From Chloroflexota bacterium (GTDB lineage: Bacteria > Chloroflexota > Anaerolineae > Aggregatilineales > Phototrophicaceae), in contig JAPOSR010000080.1 in assembly GCA_026709625.1 (NCBI GenBank), positions 1 through 64,000 on the forward strand: a stretch of DNA of 64,000 bases, in the 5' to 3' direction. This document shows, one piece after another, positions 49,742-57,928 of this stretch (the first letter of the stretch is position 1; every line of letters begins with the position of its first letter). A model generated the notes under the pieces. It saw nothing but the letters and a program-made list of their open reading frames with translations. It made no database searches and had not been told where the DNA came from. A program made the translations under genes and the position numbers.

Positions 49742-51534
49742 CGCATTTCAATATCAATTTCATCAATATCATAATAAAATAGCGGGCAATGATGCGTGTC
49801 GAATGGCGCGACGCTCATGTAACGTGGCAAGTCAAACGAAAGCGGCGCAAACACAAATTGCCGCTGCCCGGCTTGTCGCAGTTCCGAAATATGGGCATGT
49901 CGCGCATCAAACTCGCGGGCATACTGCTGGAACTTTGGCAAAAGCGCCAGGTTGCCAGCGACAATCGTATAACCCAGCCACAGCGCTGCCGCCAGCGAAC
50001 CGACTTTCAGCCACTTGTGGCGGCCACTAACAGCGTTTAGCAAATAGCCCAGAAATGCTCCCCAAATCAGGCCGCTCCAAGCATTCAAATGCGCCAGATA
50101 AGTATATGTTCGCAAGATGTCTTCTTTTGAATAAAAATAGACTGCGAACGCGACCACCGCTGTTCCCAGCCAGGCAATCACATACAAACTGCCAATGCCC
50201 ACTGCGAAGCGCCTTGCCACTGTGGAAGAGCGACAGGTGAGCGACAACTGCCAAGCCAAGACCACCAGCAAACTGTGTATACTCGCCCACAAATAGGTGT
50301 TTGCCCGCCAGTGAATGATGCGGATTTGCGTTAGCGTGAAAAGCAGCAGGATGATCGCCAGCGCTGCGCAGGGCACGATATGCGCATGTCTGATGAGAAT
50401 GCTTTTAATGCGCCGCCGCTGCCACAGCAACAGCGCCACGCCAATTAGCAGCGCGGCATTTATGGCGATGACCACGAAGTAGCCCATGCTAAAGCGACCG
50501 AGAATGCTGGGATAATCGCTATGGTGTGACCAGAGTAATGGCAGCAACGGCAGCTGTATTGCTAGAATGAAGAGCAATGGCTTGCGTGCGATCCGTCCAA
50601 GCGAGGTGGTCTGTGTCTTGGCTGGGCGCGCAAACACGAGCGCCACGAGCAGCCCCGCCGCCAGCATTAATGTGAAGCTCGCGAGCGCAGTTGGGTCACT
50701 AATGTGGTCAAGCCAGGCGGTTCCAGCCAGCGACAGTGTATGCTGGACGCTGCGGCCAGCAACGACTGGATGTCTGGTGATAGATTCGGCGCGTTCGTTC
50801 AAGCCTGGCGCGCTTAGCATGATCAGCATGCTGACGACTGTGGCGATCCACCCAACGCCCAGAACAGGCAAGCAACGCCGCCCAGGACATCGCGGCGTCA
50901 TCAACGCACCGATTAGCAAAGTCAAGCCAAGCAACATAGGGATGGTGAATGTTTCTACAAAACCAGCCGCAAAGAAGCAGAGCGCTCCGCCAGCAACGAT
51001 CGTTAACCACGGAGCCCTTTTGCGGCTCGGGCTTTCTGCAACATATATCAGCAGCAGAAAATATAGGCAAAGGGGAATGAACACACCGCTGTATCTAATG
51101 CTGGCAGCGTACCAATATACGGATGCTGGCGTGTAAACGCTTGCAGCCACGGAGGCAACGAACAGCCCTCCAAGCGATGCCGAAATAAGCAACCGATGCC
51201 TTGCAACGCCCAGCCAACCCAAGCACTTCCTGAGTAATGCAGTGACGCATACGAATAAAGAGAATATCAAAAGCGTTGGAAAAATCTGAACGGCAGATAA
51301 CCCTAGCGGCGCAAGCAGGCTGCGGACAATATAATCCGAATAACTGCCGTTGAAGTGACCGCGCCAATAGAGCAAGTACTCCCAGATATTCAGTTGGCTA
51401 GCAGTTTCAATATGGCAAAAGTCGTCGCTCATAGGGCGACTGTAAAAGCCGAGGAAAGCGAAAAGCATCATCGGGGCGAGCGACAACGCCAGCAAAAGGC
51501 CAAATATCATTTTTTTCATTGAGTGCGCCAGCAT
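49738..51534 (-). CDS. DUF6056-like polytopic membrane protein (copy 1)
   Basis: This 598-aa protein has about eleven to twelve hydrophobic helices and an N-terminal extracytoplasmic loop SRPMSDDFCHIET with an acidic pair, as in GT-C-type glycosyltransferases. It ends in a soluble tail. It probably builds or modifies a surface polysaccharide; the family is DUF6056-like. It begins nine bases after the stop of its paralogue (51544-53352), so the two are co-transcribed. The first approximately 85 bp and an internal 189-bp tract are almost or fully identical to that paralogue. Confidence 0.75.
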   Translation of the reverse strand: MLAHSMKKMIFGLLLALSLAPMMLFAFLGFYSRPMSDDFCHIETASQLNIWEYLLYWRGHFNGSYSDYIVRSLLAPLGLSAVQIFPTLLIFSLFVCVTALLRKCLGWLGVARHRLLISASLGGLFVASVAASVYTPASVYWYAASIRYSGVFIPLCLYFLLLIYVAESPSRKRAPWLTIVAGGALCFFAAGFVETFTIPMLLGLTLLIGALMTPRCPGRRCLPVLGVGWIATVVSMLIMLSAPGLNERAESITRHPVVAGRSVQHTLSLAGTAWLDHISDPTALASFTLMLAAGLLVALVFARPAKTQTTSLGRIARKPLLFILAIQLPLLPLLWSHHSDYPSILGRFSMGYFVVIAINAALLIGVALLLWQRRRIKSILIRHAHIVPCAALAIILLLFTLTQIRIIHWRANTYLWASIHSLLVVLAWQLSLTCRSSTVARRFAVGIGSLYVIAWLGTAVVAFAVYFYSKEDILRTYTYLAHLNAWSGLIWGAFLGYLLNAVSGRHKWLKVGSLAAALWLGYTIVAGNLALLPKFQQYAREFDARHAHISELRQAGQRQFVFAPLSFDLPRYMSVAPFDTHHCPLFYYDIDEIDIEMR

Positions 51535-51543
51535 TGTCTTTGC

Positions 51544-53352
51544 TCATGAAGCCGCATTTATGTTTATCGATTCGATGTCGTAATACAATAGTGGGCAAGG
51601 GCTAGCATGCATGAGCCCCCACATATATCGCTCCAGGTCAAATGTATATGGCTCGAATGTAAAGTGTCGCTGTCCGGTTTGTCGTTGTTCCAAAATATAG
51701 GCGTGCCGCGCATCAAACTCGCTGGCATACTGTTGAAAGTTAGGAACGAGTGCCAGATTTTTGGTAATACTTGCAGCGCCTAGCAGCAGCGCTACCAGCA
51801 GCGCGCCACTTTTCAGGAGAGTGCCGACTTTCGTATCTGCATCATTCATGGAAGAACCCAGATAGAAACCCCAAATTAGACCTTGCCATACAATAAGATG
51901 CGTCAAAAAAGTGTAGGTCCGTACAAAATCATATTTTGAGGTGTAATTAACTGCGATCGCTACTGCCATCGCGCCTAGCCAAGCTGTGGCGTACAGGCAC
52001 CCCATGCCAATCGCGAAGCGCCTCGCCCTGTTCGCGCGGGGGGGGGGGGGCTGCCAGGTCAAGGCTATCAGCAAGCTGTGCACGCTCGCCCAAAGGTATA
52101 GCTCTGCTCGCCAGTGAATGCTGCGGATTTGCGTTAGCGCGAAAAGCAGCAGGATGATCGCCAGCGCTGCGCAGGGCACGATATGCGCATGTCTGATGAG
52201 AATGCTTTTAATGCGCCGCCGCTGCCACAGCAACAGCGCCACGCCAATTAGCAGCGCGGCATTTATGGCGATGACCACGAAGTAGCCCATGCTAAAGCGA
52301 CCGAGAATGCTGGGATAATCGCTATGGTGCGCCCAGAGCATTGGCAACAGCAGCAACTGGATCACCAAGCCAAACAGAAGCGGTGTTCGCGCAAGGCTTT
52401 GTATGCTGTTGACACGCGCGCATAAGTGACTGGGTATGGTCAAGCCAGTGAACAGGCCTACTGCCAGCAGCAGCGCAAAGCCTGCTAGGAGCGCTGGGTC
52501 AGTCAAGCGGTCTACCCAAGCGCGTCCGACAACTTGTAGAAATTCTTCCGCGCTTCGACTCGATGCTGTGGATGAGAGGGTAAATACTTTGGCGCGCGCT
52601 GTCAAAGCAGGTGCGGTGATCATTATTGCTATGGCAGAGACTGTGGCGATCCATCCAGCGCCCAGCACAGGCAAGCAACGCCGCGCCAACTGCGCCCCTT
52701 CTAGCCAAAAAACACCGAATAGAAGGGTTAATGCGAGCAACATAGGGATTGCGAATGTCTCCGCAAAGCCGGCTGCAAAAAAGCACAGCGCTCCGCCAGC
52801 GGCAACCTGTCGCCAGGTTGTCGTATTGCCTTGTGGTTGTGTCCAGACATAAAGCAGTAGCAGCGCGAAAACGGTCATTACAACAATTGGCATCATGTAT
52901 TTCAAACTGGCGGTGTACCAGTACAGCACTTCAATGTCGAACACGCTGGCGCACACAACCCATACAAGCAGACCAGAGAGAGACAAAGTGATGATCGGTT
53001 TATCCCGGGCGATTCCCAACATATCTAGGGATTTGTAGACAAAAGCTGCTGTGGACGCGAACCACAAGCTGAGCAATAACGCAGGAAAAACCATAGCCAC
53101 TTGAAAGCCAAGTGGCGCAAGCAAGCTGTTTATCACCAAGTTCGAGTAGCTACCATTTAGATTACCACTGCGACCATGCAGGATATTCTCCCACGGAGTC
53201 AATCTGCCTACATAATTAATATGGCAATAGTCATCGCCAACCGGTCGACTGTGAAAGCCGAGGAAAGCGAAAAGCATCATCGGGGTGAGCGACAACGCCA
53301 GCAAAAGGCCAAATATCATTTTTTTCATTGATTGCGCCAGCATCGACTGCAT
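51544..53352 (-). CDS. DUF6056-like polytopic membrane protein (copy 2, poly-C tract)
   Basis: The 602-aa paralogue has the same topology, with acidic loop SRPVGDDYCHI near the N-terminus, repeated helices and a soluble tail. The stretch TWQPPPPRANR at about residues 432-442 is encoded by a run of 13 C residues (52038-52050 as G on the plus strand). Copy 1 has no such run there. Slippage by one or two bases would truncate the protein, a classic phase-variation design. A promoter with TTGCAT-N17-TATACT lies just upstream. Starts at 53352, 53343 and 53328 are all in frame. Confidence 0.78.
   Translation of the reverse strand: MQSMLAQSMKKMIFGLLLALSLTPMMLFAFLGFHSRPVGDDYCHINYVGRLTPWENILHGRSGNLNGSYSNLVINSLLAPLGFQVAMVFPALLLSLWFASTAAFVYKSLDMLGIARDKPIITLSLSGLLVWVVCASVFDIEVLYWYTASLKYMMPIVVMTVFALLLLYVWTQPQGNTTTWRQVAAGGALCFFAAGFAETFAIPMLLALTLLFGVFWLEGAQLARRCLPVLGAGWIATVSAIAIMITAPALTARAKVFTLSSTASSRSAEEFLQVVGRAWVDRLTDPALLAGFALLLAVGLFTGLTIPSHLCARVNSIQSLARTPLLFGLVIQLLLLPMLWAHHSDYPSILGRFSMGYFVVIAINAALLIGVALLLWQRRRIKSILIRHAHIVPCAALAIILLLFALTQIRSIHWRAELYLWASVHSLLIALTWQPPPPRANRARRFAIGMGCLYATAWLGAMAVAIAVNYTSKYDFVRTYTFLTHLIVWQGLIWGFYLGSSMNDADTKVGTLLKSGALLVALLLGAASITKNLALVPNFQQYASEFDARHAYILEQRQTGQRHFTFEPYTFDLERYMWGLMHASPCPLLYYDIESININAAS
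52038..52050 (-). repeat. 13-base homopolymer (poly-C on the coding strand)
   Basis: An uninterrupted run of 13 G on the plus strand lies inside the DUF6056 gene and reads as Pro codons. It is the longest mononucleotide run I noticed in the window. Confidence 0.9.
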
Positions 53353-53368
53353 TCAAGAAGCCGCATAT

Positions 53369-53397
53369 AGTATAATTTTGCAGACTATAGAATGCAA
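53369..53397 (-). promoter_or_regulatory. promoter of the DUF6056 pair
   Basis: TTGCAT (53392-53397), a 17-base spacer and TATACT (53369-53374) on the minus strand form the best -35/-10 pair in the window. It lies 16 bases before the ATG at 53352. Confidence 0.65.
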
Positions 53398-53603
53398 TAG
53401 AGAAATCAATCAGTCCCCATCGTAACCCGCTGTTTGCCGAATCCAGCCTCGCCCCATCTCAATGGTAGAGCATTGCGGAGATGCGCATGCGAAAGTTTTT
53501 TCTTTTACATGTTCCCCCGGTTCTGTAATGCCTGCGCAATACATTTTTGCGGCAAGCTGCGCTATACTGGATTCAATCAATTTTGGCGGAGACTCATACA
53601 CCC

Positions 53604-55289
53604 ATGAACACGCTACGACGACCCACAATTTGGCTGGGCGCGCTGGTGGGCGGCATGTTGACCAGTGTGCTCACGGCAGCCCTCTACCTGGCAGATCAAG
53701 CGGCTGGCCTGCCTTTCATACCGTTTGACCTGTTCGACTTCGTCTCGCGGCTGTTGCCTGGTCCGCTGCTGACCTTTGGCATTGACCGCATGGTGGACCT
53801 CATCACTGCCTTCAACCTGGGCGAGACATCTGCCGCAGCCAAGAATGCCGAGCTGCTGATGGCGCTGTCGGCATTCATTGCGCTGGGCATCGTGGTTGCC
53901 GCGCTGGCATTCGGCATGATGAATCGTCTCCAGACAACCGCCCGCAACCTGAGGCCGGGCTTGGCGCTGGGTTTGGCATTTGGCGCGATTGCGATGCTGC
54001 TGTCGGCGCAGGTCAACCTAACCGCCACCGCGCCCGAGCTCGCGCAGGTCGGCTGGGTGATAGTCGCATTTGCCGCCTGGGGCATGGCTGCCAACTGGAT
54101 TTACAATGACCTGGCGCACAGCGAAGCCAAGACCAAGACCGACGCAGCCACTGGTGAGACCATCACAGTCGAGCCGCTCGACCGCCGTCAATTCATGGTG
54201 CGCATCGGTGGCGCCAGCGCGGTCTTGACTGTGGCCGGCGCGGGCTTGGGCGCTTTGGTCGGCAGTCGCGGCGGCGAAGGCCAGGTCGTGTCGACGGCTT
54301 CCGCTGCCCTCGAAGGCGAGCTGCCCAATATCGACGACGGTTTGACGCCTGCGCCCGGCACGCGCCCCGAATACACGCCCTTGGACGAGCATTATCGCAT
54401 CGATATCAGCGCCCGCCCGCCCGTGCTCGATTCCAACGAGTGGCGGCTGGAGGTCAGCGGCTTGGTCGACAACCCAGTCAGCCTGTCGCTGCAAGAGCTG
54501 TACGACAAGTTCGACCGCGTCGACCGTTTCGTCACGCTTTCGTGCATCAGCAATCGCATCGGCGGCACTTTGATCAGCACCACCAAGTGGTCGGGCTTCA
54601 GCGTGCAGGATTTCTTGGCGCTGGTGCAGCCGCAAGCCGGGGCGGTCGCTCTGAAGATCACCGGCGCGGACAACTTTGACGAATATGTCATGCTCGACCT
54701 GATCGAGTCGGACGAGCGCATCATGTTCGCCTACGAGTGGGATGATCAGCCGCTGAAACAGAAGCACGGCTTCCCGCTGCGCATTTATATTCCCGACCGC
54801 TATGGCATGAAGCAGCCTAAATGGATCAAGAGCATTGAATTTGTCGATGCCTGGGCTGAGGGTTATTGGGTGCGGCGCAGCTGGAGCAAAGAAGCCATTG
54901 TCAATCCGACTTCGGTTGTAGACGCAATCGCCACCAATTCGATCATCAAGGACGCAGAGGGCTATATCGTGCCCATCGGCGGCATTGCCTATGCTGGCGC
55001 GAAGCAGATCTCGCGGGTCGAGGTCAGCGTGAATGGCGGCGAATGGCAGGCTGCGCAGCTGCGACAGCCGCTGTCGGAGCTGACCTGGGTCATCTGGCGT
55101 TATGATTGGCGTTTCCAAGAAGGCGACTACAAGTTCGAGGTGCGCGCTTATGATGGCGCGGGCGAATTGCAGAGCCTGCAAAGTCGCGGCACCCGTCCCG
55201 ATGGCGCGACCGGCGTTCATTCCAAGCGAGCCAATATGCCAACTCTGGCGACCTTGGAAAATCCGCCCGAAGCCGCCGCGTCCGAATAG
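53604..55289 (+). CDS. membrane-anchored molybdopterin-dependent oxidoreductase (sulfite oxidase family)
   Basis: The 561-aa protein begins with a four-to-five-helix membrane region (about 1-166). A twin-arginine-like segment DRRQFMVRIGGAS (193-205) follows, with a hydrophobic helix. The Mo-cofactor domain has Cys314 in TLSCISNRIGG as the molybdenum ligand, KHGFPLRIYIPDRYGMKQPKW, and a C-terminal dimerisation domain with ISRVEVSVNGGEWQ. It should oxidise sulfite or a related substrate outside the membrane. No heme or partner subunit gene is adjacent. The ATG at 53604 starts the first helix. TATACT at 53563 is a probable -10. Confidence 0.88.
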   Translation: MNTLRRPTIWLGALVGGMLTSVLTAALYLADQAAGLPFIPFDLFDFVSRLLPGPLLTFGIDRMVDLITAFNLGETSAAAKNAELLMALSAFIALGIVVAALAFGMMNRLQTTARNLRPGLALGLAFGAIAMLLSAQVNLTATAPELAQVGWVIVAFAAWGMAANWIYNDLAHSEAKTKTDAATGETITVEPLDRRQFMVRIGGASAVLTVAGAGLGALVGSRGGEGQVVSTASAALEGELPNIDDGLTPAPGTRPEYTPLDEHYRIDISARPPVLDSNEWRLEVSGLVDNPVSLSLQELYDKFDRVDRFVTLSCISNRIGGTLISTTKWSGFSVQDFLALVQPQAGAVALKITGADNFDEYVMLDLIESDERIMFAYEWDDQPLKQKHGFPLRIYIPDRYGMKQPKWIKSIEFVDAWAEGYWVRRSWSKEAIVNPTSVVDAIATNSIIKDAEGYIVPIGGIAYAGAKQISRVEVSVNGGEWQAAQLRQPLSELTWVIWRYDWRFQEGDYKFEVRAYDGAGELQSLQSRGTRPDGATGVHSKRANMPTLATLENPPEAAASE

Positions 55290-55319
55290 CGCTGCCGCTT
55301 CTGCGCTTTACCCCCGACT

Positions 55320-55353
55320 CCTCCCCCTGCCAAATTGGGGGAGGTTGTTTTTT
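55320..55353 (+). terminator. Rho-independent terminator after the molybdoenzyme gene
   Basis: CCTCCCCC (55320-55327) pairs with GGGGGAGG (55337-55344) around a 9-base loop and is followed by TTGTTTTTT. The stem resembles the hairpins of the dispersed repeat family. Confidence 0.75.
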
Positions 55354-55512
55354 CCATATAAAAAACCCGGCGATTGATTGCGGCTTTGCTGCTTTTGAGC
55401 GCGCCTGCCTAAGCCCAGCGCAGCGGCACCTAAACGGGCATCAACAGCATGCCGAGGCCGTTGATGCTGGTCACATGGCAGACATCCCTTTGCGCAGTCT
55501 GCTGCGCCCTCT

Positions 55513-56073
55513 TTATGGGCGAGATGTTGGGGTGGGGCTCGCCGCGAGATTGTCGAAATGAAGCTGAAATACCCGACAGACATCGCTGTGCGAGCCGACA
55601 TAGACATAGCTGATTGTGTCGCCCGCATAGGTCAATGAGCCGGCGTCCGCGCAGGGGTCAATCAGCACATTCTGGGCGCTGGCATTGCTTTCCTGCCCGC
55701 CCAATGCGCAGTTGATGAGTTCTTGGTTGATGCGCGACTGGTTAATCACCATGGCGGCGCCGACGCGGGGCGACAGCAGGTTGGAGCTGTCTTCTTGATA
55801 AAAGCGAGCGGCGATCGCGCCGCGATCTTGGAAGCACTGCAAGATCTGCTCCAGCTTGGCGACAGCCGCTGTTACGCCGATCTGCCCGCCCATCAGCGCT
55901 GCCCCGCCCAATGCGGCGAACGCGCCATCAATAGTCGTGTCGACATCCGTGACGGTGTATGCCGCCAGATTGGGCAGCAAACGTTGCGCCGATGCAGCAT
56001 CGTTGGCGACATTGCCCGTCTCGCTGCAAGCCGAAAGCAGCATGCTGATCATCAACAGGCAGGCCAGTCTCAT
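55513..56073 (-). CDS. putative lipoprotein, unknown function
   Basis: The 186-aa product has a lipoprotein signal peptide with lipobox LLSAC (LACLLMISMLLSACSET). The mature region contains DTTIDGAFAALGGAALMGGQ, LEQILQCFQDRGAIAARFY and a C-terminal GDTISYVYVGSHSDVC. I recognise no family. The ATG at 56073 is chosen because the TGCTAGAAT box at 56118-56126 would put the transcript start about 56110, next to the alternative ATG at 56115. Confidence 0.7.
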   Translation of the reverse strand: MRLACLLMISMLLSACSETGNVANDAASAQRLLPNLAAYTVTDVDTTIDGAFAALGGAALMGGQIGVTAAVAKLEQILQCFQDRGAIAARFYQEDSSNLLSPRVGAAMVINQSRINQELINCALGGQESNASAQNVLIDPCADAGSLTYAGDTISYVYVGSHSDVCRVFQLHFDNLAASPTPTSRP

Positions 56074-56117
56074 CCTTGTCAGCCTCTCCGCCCGATAATC
56101 TCGTTCAGTGTTCATAC

Positions 56118-56126
56118 ATTCTAGCA
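56118..56126 (-). promoter_or_regulatory. extended -10 promoter of the lipoprotein gene
   Basis: TGCTAGAAT on the minus strand lies 44 bases upstream of the ATG at 56073. It belongs to the same TGC+(-10) pattern seen elsewhere. Confidence 0.45.
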
Positions 56127-56257
56127 GATTTTAAGCTGCTGGCGCATCGGACAGAGGGAATGTGCCGCCCCAGTCCCGCCGATCATTGCTTGTAAGCAGG
56201 CCGCCCAAACGCTGTGTACATAGGCTTATCGCCAATCAAACCATGTGGAGGATTACC

Positions 56258-56599
56258 ATGAAGCAGTTCGCCCGCCTAGCGATAATCGCCATTCTGTTTA
56301 GCGCGCTCGGCCTGTCCACCTCGGCAGCGGCGCGCAATGATGTCGACCCGATCTTCTATCAATTTTACACCGTCAGCAATTGCAGCGCTCATGCCAGCGG
56401 CATAGGCAAAGTCACCGCCACCTATCTGTACTACTGGGATTTCATGGCGCAGGAGAACCGGGTCGCTGATATCATGCATGTCAGCTACGACCTCAAGCCA
56501 GGCTATTTTGGCACAGTCAACCAGGGGCGGAAATCGGTTTCGATCAAAATCATCGGTTCCCCGGGCGCGCTTTTCGCATCCAAACGTTGCAATGTATAA
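56258..56599 (+). CDS. small secreted protein (113 aa), unknown
   Basis: The product has a clear signal peptide (LAIIAILFSALGLSTSAAA). The short mature domain has two cysteines (SNCSAHASGIGK and SKRCNV) that may form a disulfide, and a beta-rich middle (KVTATYLYYWDF, VSIKIIGSPGALF). No family is recognised. GGAGG lies seven bases upstream of the ATG at 56258, which settles the start. It is monocistronic, followed by a GC-rich hairpin near 56635-56662. Confidence 0.7.
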   Translation: MKQFARLAIIAILFSALGLSTSAAARNDVDPIFYQFYTVSNCSAHASGIGKVTATYLYYWDFMAQENRVADIMHVSYDLKPGYFGTVNQGRKSVSIKIIGSPGALFASKRCNV

Positions 56600-56777
56600 G
56601 GCAATCTCATCCGGTCGGCCATCAGCCTGGCCGCGGGGGATGGGGAGCTTGCTTGCCCCATCCAGGTAGCGAGCCATTCTCTGCCAGCAGGGCTATTGAC
56701 ATCGTCGCCGACACTGTGGCAAAGTTCGCTCCAGTCAATTCAACAGCCGGGTAAAACTCGAAGCGAGCAAAGGTCTA

Positions 56778-57593
56778 ATGAAACTGCTGCGATATGCCCT
56801 GGACGGCAGCGAGCATATCGGCGTCTTGAATGGCGGAGAAATCATTCGGCTCGGTGTCACAGCCATGACCGAGTTGATGGCGGAGGATGTTGCCTTTGTG
56901 GATACGGGCATCATCGATAATCTGGCGGAGGCGCGCATTCAACCGCCGCTGCAGCCCGGCAAGATCCTGGCTATTGGACGCAATTATGCCGAACACGCCC
57001 GCGAACTGGACAACGAAGTCCCGCAAGAGCCGCTGGTCTTCGCGGTCATGCCCAGCGCGGTCATCGGGTCTGGCGAGATGATCGAATGGGAGCGAGCCAT
57101 CACGCGGCAGGTCGATTGGGAAGGCGAGCTGGCTGTCATCATCGGGCAGACGGCGCGCAAAGTGCCAGAAGCCGCTGCGCTTAAGCATGTCTTTGGATAC
57201 ACCATTGCCAATGATGTCTCGGCGCGTGATTTGCAGACGCGCGACAAACAATGGACGCGCGCCAAAGGCATGGACACCTTTTGCCCGCTGGGTCCCTGCG
57301 TTGTGACCGCCGATGACATCCCCGACCCGCAGGCGCTGCGCATCGTCACCGCAGTCGACGGCATGGAAAAGCAAAATGGCCGCACCGCCGACATGATCTT
57401 CAGTGTGCGCCGGCTGATTGCGCATCTGTCGCGCGCTTTCACCTTGCATCCAGGCGACATCATCTTGACCGGCACGCCATCGGGCGTGGGCAAGGCGCAG
57501 CAGCCACCACAATTTCTGGCCACTGGCAGCCGCGTCAGCATAACGATCGAGCCAATCGGCACGCTGACGAATCATTGCCGCGAGCGAATCTAA
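56778..57593 (+). CDS. fumarylacetoacetate hydrolase (FAH) family protein, second copy
   Basis: This 271-aa protein has the FAH fold: KILAIGRNYAEHARELDNE, then DWEGELAVIIGQTARKV (acidic metal ligands), GYTIANDVSARDLQ, and PGDIILTGTPSGVG. It is typical of acylpyruvate hydrolases or 2-keto-3-deoxy-acid dehydratase/hydrolases. It is followed by a ManD-like dehydratase in the same direction, though a MITE-like element lies between. A sugar-acid pathway is a reasonable guess, since ManD makes 2-keto-3-deoxy acids and FAH-type enzymes act on keto acids. Confidence 0.9.
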   Translation: MKLLRYALDGSEHIGVLNGGEIIRLGVTAMTELMAEDVAFVDTGIIDNLAEARIQPPLQPGKILAIGRNYAEHARELDNEVPQEPLVFAVMPSAVIGSGEMIEWERAITRQVDWEGELAVIIGQTARKVPEAAALKHVFGYTIANDVSARDLQTRDKQWTRAKGMDTFCPLGPCVVTADDIPDPQALRIVTAVDGMEKQNGRTADMIFSVRRLIAHLSRAFTLHPGDIILTGTPSGVGKAQQPPQFLATGSRVSITIEPIGTLTNHCRERI

Positions 57594-57716
57594 GCGCAGC
57601 GCGCAACAGAGGACACAGCGAAATTGCAAACAGCCCGGCCGCGCGAAACCTTTCACATACACACCGGGCATTTTCTATGCGTCTCCGCGCCTCGTTGGCA
57701 AAAGACCTTTCTGAAC

Positions 57717-57892
57717 GGGAGTGGCTAGTTGCGTGGGTATGGCAACCAAGCCGCATCCCCCGGCCCCTTGCCCCAGAACGAGGGAAGGGGCGTTTTTCCT
57801 GCGCTTGCGCAGCATGGTAGCCCCGCCCTCATTTTGGGGGAGGGGTTTGGGGCGGGGCAAAGCAACGTGTATCCACAAAAATCGCCACTCCC
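57717..57892. mobile_element. MITE-like element, complete copy with candidate target duplication
   Basis: The 176-bp element starts GGGAGTGGCTAGTTGCGTGG and, read from the other strand, its right end starts GGGAGTGGCGATTTTTGTGG. These are imperfect terminal inverted repeats of about 23 bp. An 8-bp direct repeat TTCTGAAC flanks it (57709-57716 and 57893-57900). Three GC-rich hairpins fill the interior and no protein is encoded. The rest of the 57594-57928 gap holds no gene. Confidence 0.8.
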
Positions 57893-57928
57893 TTCTGAAC
57901 TTTGTGTCCGTTGTAGGAAACTCATACA

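Noticed and set aside
53449..53525. tRNA-like D-arm sequence CTCAATGGTAGAGCA
   Set aside because: The D-arm motif is present, but no matching acceptor stem, anticodon arm or T-arm could be folded within 75 bases. At most it is a chance match or a tRNA fossil.
56635..56662. Rho-independent terminator after the small secreted protein gene
   Set aside because: GGATGGGG/CCCCATCC forms a good stem, but no T run follows it, so a terminator call is not supported.
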